From assembly GCA_921293015.1 (NCBI GenBank), contig OV121088.1, positions 38,006,836 through 38,070,835 on the forward strand: 64,000 bases of DNA, written 5' to 3'. The DNA is from Phorcus lineatus (lineage: Eukaryota > Mollusca > Gastropoda > Trochida > Trochidae). The position numbers and the translations under genes are program-made. Of this stretch, positions 1-12,229 are shown piece after piece; within the stretch, counting starts at the first letter, position 1, and every line of letters starts with the position of its first letter. The notes beneath the pieces are model-generated. The model did no database searches. It was not told where the DNA came from and saw only the letters and a list, made by a program, of their open reading frames with translations.

Positions 1-2347
1 TTTTAAATGATTTTTGCTTGAATATACATATATCTTTTATGTGTTGTTCAACAAAAAATCTCATTATCAACAAACATTTCAGAATTTATAGAAGTCACAC
101 TGAAGAGAGTACAAACATTCCCATTGTCTGACACAATTTACCCCTTGCATGAACTTCTGAATAAAACTAGTGACATTATTTTTTTTAACATACAGGAAAT
201 TCTTGAAGGCTTAGTCTGGGGTGTGTGTAGCGAAGCATGAGATGTGGGGAACAGGGAGCCAATGACTTCTAGATTCATTTAATTATGTAGACTTCAATAG
301 GAAAGAAAATAAGTCTATACCCCCCTCCTAAAGAGTAGGTTTGGTATATGTATATGTATTACAACACCTAGGTGTGGCATTACAGTTGCACCTGTGATTT
401 TGGTTCGAACAAAACTAATAAAAAAGTAGAGTATAGGTCAGTCCAAATACTTTTATCTACAAAGGTATGTCAAGACGAGCAATTTTATAATGTTTAAAAA
501 AAATATTGCAATTTGAACTGACAGATTCTAGCTTGTTGATTTTTTAATTTGCATTCCAACACTAGTTAAAGCTACACACTGGTCAAAGCTGTATATAAAG
601 GCTTTCTTAAAAGGTTAAAATTTTGATAAAGTTAATTATGAATATAACATAGGGGGAGCCCGACGCCCAACTCAATCCCCTCTGACCTAACTTACTCATA
701 TAGAATAAAGGAACCTATAAGTGAGTTAGGACTTAGTTTCCCAATAACATAACAAGGCAGGAATATACCTGATATAAAAGGTAACCAATTACTGAGTAAC
801 GACCTTGCTTTCTCTGACATAACAAGGTAAGACTATACCTGGACACTACATAGGTACCAGTAGGTAACAGGCACTGACCGGACCTCTAGGTCAGCTGAGT
901 AATAGCCAATACACTGACCAGTCATGTGATGGATTAGCCTGTGGACTTTAAAGGGTTAGGTAAGCTCCATTATAAAGAGAACAAAGCCAGGAGCCATTAG
1001 CTAGCTGTGTATATGAGCAATCAAGGGCCATTTTCAGCCTAGTTAACTGCTTGTTGTTAGCTTGTGTGGTATTTACTGGTATTTACTGATAAACTCGGCC
1101 AATAGACCACTCACTGGGAGGTGCACAGGAGTGGGGGGGGGGGGGGGGGTGGCTAGAAGATGAGGGGGCTGGTCAAGGAAATTTGTTGGGGTATGGGGAA
1201 GGGGTAGATTTATAAATGGATGGAGGGTGGGGGAAAACTGTTTGGAAAAAAGTTAAGGACCTAATAGTCAAAATGGATTGGAAATGGAAAGAAGAGGTAA
1301 GGGGTACGCTTTGGGGAGAGACATCTATTACAGCAAAAAGCATTACCAGAGAATTTAGTTTGTTTTTTATATAATATTATACTCTTGTAAAATAAAGAAA
1401 ATAAAAGACATGTTCACATTGAAAAACAATTAAGGAATATGGAGCCCATAAATAAATGAAAACAAAATGACACCCATTTTTAAACTTCAGGATCTTACAC
1501 CATAGAGAGACAAAGCTTACAATTGTCAGCCATGCATCGATGCATTTGTCTTATTAACTACAACAATAGTGATGATGAAATTCTTTTACCATATTTTAGG
1601 TGTGGAAAAATCAATCATCAAATTCATTAAATTCATGACTTGATCAAAACTTAAATGATTTGTTGTTCAATCTTATTTAAGCGTTAAGGCAGTTTCTAAC
1701 CTTAACATTAAAGAATGGTAGTGTTACAGTTGTAGCAAAAGTTGAAAATGGTAAAATTCTATAAAATGTAGTGAACTGTCTTCTTTTTCAATTCCAAGTT
1801 TAGAGTAACCATCATAATAAAGAAAAGAGTCTAAGAAGAATAGAGATTACTGTTTTTTCCAGATGAAGTGTTGATTATTTTATTCAAAACATCCACAACA
1901 TGCCTGCTTTTCTCCTTGTGAAACAGAAACCATTATTACCTGGAGAGCACCTGGACAGTGGGAGGGTAATACAAAGAATAGTCACAGGTGTGAGAGGAAA
2001 CCAACCACCCCAAAAAACACTATTAGTATTTACTTATCTAACTTCATTGTGAGAAAATGGGTGGCAAAACAGTACTGAAAGATGGGGGTCACAGTTAAAG
2101 TATATAGGGAAACTTCATACCCAAAATAATCTCCCTGTATTTACCTGTACTTACAATAGATTACAAAGGTAACAATGGGTGGGAGGGGTGCATGGGGGCA
2201 CCTTACCCCAAAATGATTTTTGTATCTTTTACCTGAATTTTATCCTTGGTATCTGATTCTAAGTGGGCGGAATGTGACATAACAGTGTCGAGAATTCAAA
2301 TGGGTTGGATAAGGCGTAAATGGGAGGGTGTGTGGGGGGACCAGTCA
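1..2347. other. Non-coding, AT-rich with G-rich patches
   Basis: No exon recognised. CATAACAAGG(C/T)A(G/A)GA-TATACCTG occurs twice, 70 bp apart (748, 818). G-rich plus strand at 1130-1330 and from about 2150. Confidence 0.6.
1133..1149. repeat. Poly-G tract (17 bp)
   Basis: The only long homopolymer with G on the plus strand. It sits at the head of a G-rich stretch to about 1.33 kb. Confidence 0.95.
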
Positions 2348-2401
2348 CAGGTACATGGCGGCACAGGTAGGTTATCAGCACAGGTGAGTAACGACCAGGT
2401 A
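2348..2401. promoter_or_regulatory. Four CAGGTR motifs at 15-17-bp spacing
   Basis: CAGGTA at 2348, 2364 and 2396 and CAGGTG at 2381, all on the plus strand, in a G-rich stretch. The near-regular 16-bp spacing could be an ancient tandem repeat or a spaced binding array. Confidence 0.4.
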
Positions 2402-4120
2402 AGTACATAAGTAGATATCATTACATGGGGAGAGCAATCTGGGGAAATTTAGTGGAAAATCCAATTCCTCTCACCCCGGGGCAGTTTGTGGGTGTATGGA
2501 AGGGGGTGGCTCAATGAGGCAGAAAGGTGAGATAAAGCTTGGAGGTTAGTCATTGTTTAATTAACCTGCCACTGACCCTGGTGGCTATTTGGGATTAGGT
2601 AAATACACCTCTGCACCAACATGCTTAGGTATTACCAAAAAAATTAACTATAATTAACACCAAAATTGTTATGATGTCACTGACTCACTGGAAAATAAAT
2701 CAAATATTTATCAATTAGAATTATCTTTGTTTATATCAATAGGCTCAGATAATAAGAAAAGAAAATTGAATTTTGGCATGATTTTATGTTATTATTGATT
2801 TCACTAAATTTACCTTTAAATGAAATTTCACACAAACAACATCAGAATTATTATCAACATTATGCATGTTTACAGCCAAATATATTTACATTAATGACTA
2901 TCTCTTAACAAATTTCAAGTATTATGTGATAAATCTCACAGGTCAGGGTATGAAGTAAGCTTATAGCAGGATAAGCAAGTGTGAGTTATATACCCACATC
3001 ATCAGTTACATGTGTAGATATATCAATTATATAGCCTGTTACATACATCTATCAAGGATATATAGCCTGTTACATTCATATATCAAGTATATAGCCTGTT
3101 CCATACATATATAAACTATACAGCCTGTTGCATACATATATCAAGTATATATAGCCTTGTACAGATACATATCATTGAGTATTTCTTGTTCATTGAAGAT
3201 ACTCTTTAAAAACTATTCACAAAAATAACAAGTGTTATGCTGCTAAAAAATATGACATCGTAATGGTTAATTCTGACATCAAAATTATCCACATTTTGCC
3301 ATATAAACAAAATAATTTCCACCTAGGATCTTAAGTTTTCAATTTCTTGGTATTTAGATTTAATGACAAGCAATAGAAACAGTTCTAAAGTGCTATGATT
3401 ATGTTTTCATCTAAAAACATGAGAAACTAAAACAATTTAAAAAATAAGGATCAATTCTTCCATTCTTTGGACTGGTAATATTTCCAATTCTGTTACACAA
3501 TGTTTCCAAGAGTTATGCAGGCTGTTATGTACACCTATCAGAGGTAATCTGCATGTTATAACCCCTGTTAGAGGGATACGAGATGTTACTCAACACCGTT
3601 TGCTCTCAGATTACCTGTGTGTTACAGACAGATAACTGATGCTTGGTGTATAATGCACATACCACCTAGATGGGCAATAGGAGCAGTTCCTATATAATAG
3701 ATAAACATGGCGGTGTATGGCGGTTATACCCTTGGGATATTGATGATTAATTAACTGCAGAGCATGCCTTCATCTCCAGGGGTTGTGGCTAAACACTCCA
3801 TTGCTTCATGGATGATCAAGAATTAAAAGCAACTTTGACATAATTTTTTTATACCTTGATAAAGTACACCCCTTTTTATGCATCAAGATAAATGGAAAAT
3901 GATTATATGATACTTGAGAGACACTTCTATGTATACCTGTAAAAGTATGTTTACTATAACACCTTTCCGATTTTTGTTACGATGCCCAATATTTGATAAA
4001 AGCTCATTTCAAAAGTGTTGCACAGAATTTATCTATATGTATAACGTATTAATGATGATTTTCATATAAGTATTAAAAGAAAATCTAGGAGAAATTTGCA
4101 ATTTTGACTTTGATTTATAC
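2402..4120. other. Non-coding, apart from the 3.0-3.17-kb tandem repeat
   Basis: AT-rich intron-like sequence. G-rich patch near 2.46-2.53 kb. A short plus-strand start-like ATGGCGGTGTATGGCGG near 3710 closes after 15 codons. Confidence 0.55.
3000..3172. repeat. Tandem repeat, ~35-45-bp unit, 4-5 units
   Basis: The units carry TATATAGCCTGTTACATACAT and ATCAAG with small variations. AT-rich, no coding potential. Confidence 0.85.
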
Positions 4121-4156
4121 CTTAAACTTATCTTCCCTTTCAGAGGTATAAATCAG
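4121..4156 (-). CDS. Candidate 36-nt micro-exon after a very strong acceptor
   Basis: Minus strand: a CTGAC/CTCAC branch-like motif precedes a >30-nt pyrimidine tract ending ATCTCTATCCTTAG, the strongest acceptor I found below the coding exon. Only frame 0 is open after it, reading LIYTSEREDKFK, and the only available donor before the TAA is AAG|GTATAA (weak). Phase 0 matches the phase-0 donor of the 16027 exon, and 36 nt keeps the frame. The weak donor is the main objection. Confidence 0.25.
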
Positions 4157-5215
4157 CTAAGGATAGAGATAGGGTAAAGAGAACAAAGGAAATGCTGTGA
4201 GTCAGTCAGCAAAGAGCACATAAAAAAAACATTTAACATTTTCATTGAGGGCTATTTTCTCTGAACACTTACGCCGACAGAATTATGACATGTGAGTGTG
4301 TAATCAAGATCTTCAGACTAATTGACCCGTGCACACGACCTCTATGTTGACAACGAACATTGGCAATGTAATGTATTCGCGATCAGGCACCTTTAAATCT
4401 AGTGTCACGTTTCCCCTATTTAGTTCTGAAAGCTTTCCTTCATGCATATTGTTCATCAGGATAAAGATTTCTAGAAGCAAGAGCGCTTGTGATTAATTAC
4501 ACTATCAGAATAAATCGGGATGTTTTAGATTTGTCATAATCTTTTTCTCCTCATAGACCCCCTCAAAATCAATATGAACACACATACAGCATAAAAACAT
4601 ATTGCTCATAGATACACATGTTCACATGTCAGAGTTTCTCCATATTCAACCTGAAATAAACCTAAGGAGGATATTTCAGCCGACAATCTTATTGAAACCT
4701 TGCAGTTGAAAAGGTGAAGTTAAAGAATCCACCTTATGACGGATCGCCTCATTTTGGTCTGGGGATTCAGTGTACATATTGTCATAGAGCTTCGTTATGG
4801 TTTTTTATAAAAGATAATTTTTGCCATGATTTTCAGAGTTAAAATGTAGAAATACAGGTTTGTCTCTCATGTCGAGGGCAAAGTCTTCAGATAATCTGAT
4901 TTTGAAACCCTTTTGATTCTTCTACGTATTGCTTCTCTTGTTTTTTGCAACTTAGCAGATTACATTACTAGTGAGATATATACATACTTAAATATACACT
5001 GTTAGTTCTGCAGTCAACAACTCTATGAGAAGCTGAATTAAAAAATTCTCTTTCATGATATTTTATTCTCTAAATAATATTATAAAAGAATCAAGGTTAA
5101 TTTCAGAAATCTTTTTATAACTCACTACCCTAAAAAAAGGGTTTGAAATAGTGCTTGAGTTAACAGGTTACCTGTTCTAGAGTAAGGTTATACTCAGGTA
5201 GGTTTTTCATCTCAC

Positions 5216-5245
5216 CTGGACAAAGCCCACAGGTGTGTTGACCTC
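5216..5245 (-). CDS. Candidate 30-nt micro-exon
   Basis: Minus strand: GTGACCTCTTCAG|GAGGTC...GTCCAG|GTGAGATG. The 30 nt read EVNTPVGFVQ in phase 0, consistent with the exon ending at 16027. The donor is good and the acceptor's pyrimidine tract is short. An in-frame TGA lies just upstream, so the element must be spliced to be coding. Support is weak; CAGGTG-type motifs are frequent here and resemble donors by chance. Confidence 0.15.
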
Positions 5246-8139
5246 CTGAAGAGGTCACACAATGTCGTGATGTGACGACAGCGGTGACAATGCTTGATGG
5301 CAGTATTCCATGTGACACTTGCTTTACAATGCTATCCAGGGCAAACTATTTGACTAATTGCTCCTACAGGCAATTAATTAATCATGGTTAGGTGAAAACA
5401 CACATAATGAGAATTTGGCATGATTGTGGGTTTCAGTTTTAACATCGTGCATCATTATCATTAGTTGTGGTATTAAATGGGTTGTAAACAAACTATTTGG
5501 TTGCATGAGAGAATTTTCACAGTTATTCATTCTTATCATATTCCAACTGTAATAATTTCAACCGAATCCTTTTGTGAAATTTAACATTTTTCTAACAACA
5601 TAATAGTACTGACCAAAGAAAAGAAAAATTAAAATTATTTGTTTTGACATGTCAATAAGTCAACATGGCATATTTTCTCGAAATTCAATTATCTCAAAGT
5701 CCTGAAGCCGAAAACGTCAACAAAACCCCCACAAAAAACACCAGTCTCCGTTTGACATAAGATAAATTTTCAATCCCTTGGGTACAAATTAAAAGTAAAT
5801 TGAAGGCAAGCTAATAAATTATTATGAAACAAGATCCAGGAGAATATAAAAGACTATCAGTGATACCTATGTGATATAAAGTGATATCTGCCCCTGTCAG
5901 GTCTGTATTGTATGTCATAAGCTATACTCAACCGAGGGGTTTAAACAAACACGAGGAAAGCTGACAATATATAGTCTCTACAGAGGTCAAGTGCAAGGAT
6001 TTACAACATAACTTCCAACATTACTGATAAAAATTCCACTTGTGAGTTTTTTCATTCATAAACAATACAAGTCATTCACAATTCTCAATTTTCGGATTCC
6101 ACTTCAATACAAGTTGAGAAAGAATATAAACTGTAATATCTTTTTGAAACTGAAAAGTATTTGATTATGTTTTAAATGAAATTAAAATTATAAATCAATC
6201 TGCCTCAACAATATTGCCATCTGCAAATCAAAGCTAAATGGAAAGTCAAAAATACATACATATAAAGCCATTTTGCAAAGAACTTTGTTGAAAGGTTGCT
6301 TTCAAAGATCCGTAAGGTTTTGTTCCCAGGAAAATACACTTGTGGCCATCTAGTATTTGCACACCTGTTAATTACAGGTAAGTAAAGATCAAAGGGGTAT
6401 TGTCTTTGTCACAGGTAAAGTTTCACAGGTAGATTGTCAATTGCATTCCCCATATCTAATCACACAGACATATCTAGCCATGTGAATGATGTCAATAGTG
6501 TAGGACGTGGGCGATCAATAAACCAATAATTACGTTCGATGTCAGTTGTATTGAGCAAACTGAGTCACAGCATGGTTGCAATAGTTGACGTGACAATTAA
6601 ATGTACGTCTTTGTGTGGGACGAAGGTACAAACAATACTTTTGTTGTTGAATATATTATTTCCGAACTGATAACCAAGTACTGTATTGTCACTTTATCGA
6701 TAAAGCATTATGATGTCATTCACCAGAAAGAAATATCTGATATGATGTACACCGATAATGCAACTTCAGAAATTAAAAAAAAATGTGTTATATTCCTGTG
6801 AATATTTTGGATTCCTCTTCTTTGGAATTCTTGGTTCATTCATGCTTTTAAAACACATTCTAAGTTCACAATTTGCATTAGTCCATATTTTGATGCCAAG
6901 ATGAAAAATACCCTCAATGCAACTCTTCTAATTTCAAACACTGAAATAGTACCATATCCTAACGGTTCATGTATGCCTTAACACTTCTTGGCAAGTCCAG
7001 TTTTAGAAAGTCAGTTAACACTTTGCATCACATCTCAGTCCATAAGAAACACCACGATTGAGGACATGTACCGATGTTCTCCTGAGAGCAACATAAGCCG
7101 TATCCAGCTCCCTGACAGATATCCTGTGTATCGGAGTGAAGAGAGAGGGAGTAAGTGTGGCTAGTCCAGCATTGTCTCACCCCTACCTACTGGACAACAG
7201 CTTGCAGCTCTCTCACCTGTGCACAGTCCGACCAAACTAGGATGAGCTCAACCTAACTAGGATGAATACTCACAAAATGAAACATCTCAGTTCCTATCTA
7301 AGCTATGAATTTTTCATTTTTCAGCAAAATTCATAAAACTGGATTAAAATTCACCAAAAGAGGTATAACAACTATATTACATACTCATATATCCCAAAAG
7401 GTGTATAACAGTTATATGTCCCTCCTAACAAGGTCAGACTGTAGAGCCATGAGATTGCAGGTGAAGCGTCCTACAGCAGCCGTTACTTCAATATCGTAGA
7501 AATCAATGACGGCATTATTTACCCGAGCGTAGCTGCTTCTTTATGCATGCCTGGGTTCGACTGAGCATCATTGATCAATCACACAAACCATTCATTAAGG
7601 CCAAGATGACGACTCGATGCCAACCAATTTCGACACTATCTACCTTTTAATCAGGTGATTGTTTTACACTGATGGCCTGATGGCACACAAGGGGCAGATG
7701 GAGGAGATAACTGATATAATGTAATGGAGGGGTAATATTGACCAGTGAGGATATAGGTCTAAGGCAAATAGGTCAGTCTCCATTGATCTTATGAAACACC
7801 TGGTGTTAAAATGTTGGAGATGTGTGTCTGGTTATTGATATTCTTGTATGATATTTACAATAGCAGACATTTGGTAATATTTTTTCACATTTCATACAAC
7901 TATAATTAGTTTTTATCAATATCGAATAAGAATAACTATCTTGTAGATTTTGAGTTACAACAACTTGAATTTGAATATCATATGATATTAAGATGTTACA
8001 CAAGTATGGAATATTTTCAAAAATAATTCAAGAAGAACACCTGACCTATTCAAAGAACTTTTCTAATAATGGTCTGAGTAAAATAATTGAAACTCAAACA
8101 AACAAGAGTTGACAGTCAGAATATCAATGTTATTAATTA
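5246..8139. other. Intron-like non-coding sequence
   Basis: A GC-richer island at 7.0-7.5 kb includes GCACAG|GTGAGAG on the minus strand but no matching acceptor. Only chance-length open frames. Confidence 0.5.
6362..6431. promoter_or_regulatory. CAGGTR cluster flanking a TAATTA core
   Basis: CACCTGTTAATTACAGGTA (6362-6380) is an imperfect palindrome of two CAGGT boxes around a homeodomain-type TAATTA. Two more CAGGTA follow at 6412 and 6426. Confidence 0.4.
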
Positions 8140-8720
8140 TTTGTAATTACATGAAAACTTTCTGCCTGAAAAAAGATTCTTCAAAGTATAATTTTGTGTA
8201 CTGAGAAATGTTCATCGTGATGTTAATATGATGCATAGGATGTCATCTCGCGTATCCTGGACAAAACTAAGGATAAATTAAAATATTGATATTATGAATA
8301 GAAATCTTTTTCATAAATAATAATAAGATATCGATAAACCAAATTTCTATGTCTATTCCTTATTCTTTCCAAGAAACGAGAATAAAACAATCATTGTCCT
8401 TTGCTATAGATTTGTGATTACTTTAAAACTTTCAGCCTGAAAAAAGGTTCTTCATAATATAATATTGCGTACAAAGAAATATATCTTCATGAGGTGTATG
8501 TGATGGACAGGATTTCATGTCATATATCCTGGACAAAGAGTGATATAAATAGATTTTGAAAGTATTAACAATCATCTTTCTTTTCATTGAAATTATATTT
8601 AAATGTTAAATCAAATGTCTCTATCCCTTAGTTATTTTATCCAGTATCCTTAGATAAATTCCCTTCCAAAACTAATTCCAATCAAAGAAAAAAATTATTA
8701 GTGGTATTTGCAATAGATAA
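8140..8720. repeat. Tandem duplication, period ~270 bp
   Basis: The block starting GTAATTAC..AAAACTTTCTGCCTG (8143) is repeated from 8411 (GTGATTACTTTAAAACTTTC). Both contain CCTGAAAAAAG(A/G)TTCTTC and a later TATCCTGGACAAA. The copies are diverged, so the duplication is old. Confidence 0.75.
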
Positions 8721-11700
8721 GACCTACCAAGAGTTTGTTCTTGAAACTCAGGGTCCTCATTGTGAAATGCCTGCTCATCATTAACGAGGGAGCTCTACAG
8801 GTAAGTAAGGTAAACAGAGCCACTAATTAAAGGTGATCATTGGCCACGCCCACCTAATGACACTTGACATGCCCCCAGGTATATTGAGGGAAAGAGTATC
8901 AATTACTTATCTTGTAGGTAAACAAAGACTGTAAGACATCTCGGCAGAAATTAACAATTGAAATGAAGATGTCATGATGAAATCGGATCCGAAATCAACC
9001 ATCATCATTAGCATTAGTAATGGACTTAATTGGAATGGAAGACACGCTGGAATCTCTAGACAAATATTTATAAGTAACTCTATCATTTGTCTGGATGTGG
9101 AATAACAAAGGTTAGATTAAGTTCATTATCTGTGAATTTACAAATGGGTACATGTTGATATCGATATATACTTTATTGATTTGATTTAAATAATTCTAAA
9201 TATTTTTTTATTATTTATCCCCTCTCCTTGCTTTAAATTCCATAAAAAAATATGTATGCACAAAATGTTTTTTATAACTATCAATTTATTTCATTCTCTC
9301 CATAAAAACTTAAATTCTAATTTATCTGCACACTTATTTGATATTTGCAAAACTTATTTTTTACATATAAGAAATAAATAATTATAAATGAGCAATATAT
9401 GTATAGATGATAAGTAAATTTAAAAATTGAAATTTTTCAAAATAAGCTTTTCTATAAATTAATAAGTCCAGAATGAATGAGTTATTTGCATTTTTTTAAC
9501 AACTAGATAGAGTTCAAACAGTATTCTTTAGAATCCTACAGTAACAGGCCGATTTTTATCAGTGTAAATACTTGTCCTCAAGAATGAAATAAAAGTAGCA
9601 TGACCTCATTAATCTAAGACAATGGATTGCTTCAACCATTTCGTGCTTTATTATAATCATGACTGTATGTTAAAAGAGATCTTAAATACCTCATAAAAGC
9701 TCTTGAGGTTGAAGAAATTTGCTCGGATTAAGATTTGGGATTTGATAACACTGACAGAAAACCTGTTCAGTCAAGACATTATTGCTGAATAGAATAATCT
9801 TGACTTTGATCTGAGAGTTTGTTAGTTGAATAATAGAATGAAACTAACAGTAGCAATAAATGGAATTAAAGTCCATTCATGTATAACAGCAAAGAAACAG
9901 TGTTCCAAAAGATAAACTTGTAAAATTGTTAATCACCAAAAAGTTGGTAAAGAGAATGATATTAGGTTTTATTTACCCTTAAATGATACCTGAAGGTTAA
10001 CAGCTGAGTAATTTTTTGGCTCTTAATTGTTATTGTAGCAGGTGGTTATAACAAAGTTGTTTTGTCAGATCTGATATGAAAAAGTTATAGAGGATGTACT
10101 ATTACTTATTTAAGAAGTCTTTAAAGAAAATAATATGATTTGATAGAATATTCACAAATTTACTATTGATATAAACATTAGAATGATCGACAATGCCTTG
10201 TCAAGCCTCTTAATGCTTTAACATTTTGTTGATTCTGTGAAAGGCTTCAATTCTCACTGTTATTCTTTTTGACTGAAAATTCGAGATAGAAGAGAACAAA
10301 TTCAAATGTTAAAAAACATTTGAATTACCATCAGTAACCTGCATCAATTGGCCTCCTTTTAATTGTATTCAAAATATATATTTTATTATTCTCTTCTTTT
10401 TATTATTTCCCCTAAAATTTTGTTTCAACAAATAATAGCCTTATAGAACCGTCTCTTTAATGTTTTACTACAGCATTCAAAGCAGTGGTAAGATCCCATG
10501 TGCAATGAAAGACCAAAGACCGGAGGTGTACTTCAAAGATCACTGCTTGGTCCCCTTTCTTTCATGTGGGTCAGGTACACAGGTAAAAAGACTACCAAAC
10601 ATCAAAGGTGTTCCTCAACACTAAATATACAGGTACACTTGCTACTTTCTCAGGCACTGGTCAAGATAACCTACTCGTTAGCGGCAAGAATCGGTCTTTA
10701 GTCATGTTGTCAACTTTATTTCTTTCTTTTTTTGTACAATGTTACTTCCTTGAAGCCTTGTTAACCTCTTTCCTTATTTGTACACTACAACCTAATCTGT
10801 CTTTAGTTGATACAGTTTTGTTTCATTTCTTAAAAAAGTAGAAACAGCTGATTTTTTTAAGAGCTTATCTGTATTTTTTATTTCTTTATTCATCCAATAT
10901 GAACTTCTCACAAGAAATTGTTATTTTTCAATTTCTTAACAAATACTTTATGAAGTTTGTCAAATACCAGGATTATTTCCTCTCTTAACATTGATCAATT
11001 TTATATTTCATTCCACCACTTGAACAACAACAACAACTTCACCAACGACACCTGATGTTTTTAGAAGTGATTTGTAGGATGTTATGTCTCATTGCCATAG
11101 TTATGTCTCTCAACCATAATTATAATTACTTCAAACCTATTCCCGGGATTTTTTTGGTTCTTTAAATAAATTATCACTTCTATCGTTTTCCAAATTACAT
11201 TTTTGTCCAATTTTGAAATTTTCAGTTTTTAAATTTGTTACTGTTTATGTCTCTCACTGTAGTATTTATTCAGATTCATAATTTTATAAAACTAATTTTC
11301 TGGGCTAGAAAATAATATGGAAATCAACTGACATTAGAAGAACTGTTGATACAAGATTAATCCATATTTCAAATTCAATGTATTTGCATTCAAAAGGCAA
11401 TAAATGAAGTAAAAGCACTTCATATCTGCAACTAAAGATTCTGCATATTTTCCACTACAAACAATACTGCTGATGTCAGCATTTTGATGTCAATAAATAT
11501 TAAAACATCAAATTACATTTAATTTCATAAAAGTTTTCAATATTTGTTTTCTTTCGAAATAGATTAAATTGTGGCTCAAAGTTATCAGACATTTTCATCA
11601 ATCTCCAAATAGTTTTTGACTTCTAGAAAATAACTTTATATAACTGCCGCAGGCTGGGCCTGGAATTCAGCTCTTTTGCTGTCGAGGTTGTTTTATCTAC

Positions 11701-12076
11701 AGTACAATCAGTGTTTGTCGGACCTTTTAGAAAACGCTTTAGGTTGTCTCACTGCCAAAACAAATAAGATCATCACTTGCTCCAATAAAAAGTATTTATT
11801 CACACTACATAACATTTCTTTATTGCATGTAAAGGAGTCAATAAATCAACAATGTATTTAAGGAATTTGTACCAGCTCCTTTCACATGCTATATTATCAA
11901 CCATATGGTGAAGATAAGCAGTGTCATATGTTTCATAAATGCACATGAGCAAAGATCTCCTTTAGTCAAGTTGCAATTGTCAATTTGTAAATTTTCTCTT
12001 GAAAGTGCATTACTTTCTATAAATGAAAATATTGTCTATCTCCTTATCTGAATAATTAGCTATTTCAATACAAGAA
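8721..12076. other. Intron-like non-coding sequence
   Basis: CAGGTA motifs at about 8799, 8876, 10577 and 10630. CACTAATTAAAGG near 8820. Overlapping frames at 10.5-10.84 kb show no recognisable protein. The rest is AT-rich. Confidence 0.5.
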
Positions 12077-12229
12077 TTAAACACCTTTGTCAGAACATCA
12101 CATCCGTATGGTAGCAAGAGAGGCACTTAATTTGTTTCATAATTTTTCACCTTTACAGCTTGACACCATAATCTGGCAGAATAACTTTTCCACCTCCACC
12201 TTTCACATAGTCCTCCTACTACAGAACCC
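12077..12229 (-). pseudogene. Chaperonin-10 (HSP10/GroES-type) retro-pseudogene fragment
   Basis: On the minus strand one frame reads VKGGGGKVILPDYGVKL (about 12206-12156). It matches the conserved VK-x-GDKVLLPEYGGTK region of mitochondrial HSP10. It then meets a TAA. Further on, after frameshifts, GAT-GTT-CTG-ACA-AAG (about 12103-12080) matches the family's C-terminal DGDILGK motif at about the right distance, followed by TTTAA. Upstream, GGGTTCTG-TAGTAG resembles the GSGS stretch. There are no introns, at least two frame disruptions, and the N-terminal half is absent, which suggests a 5'-truncated processed copy of a nuclear gene for the matrix co-chaperonin. It is not functional as it stands. 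The match was made by eye from knowledge of the family. Confidence 0.55.
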
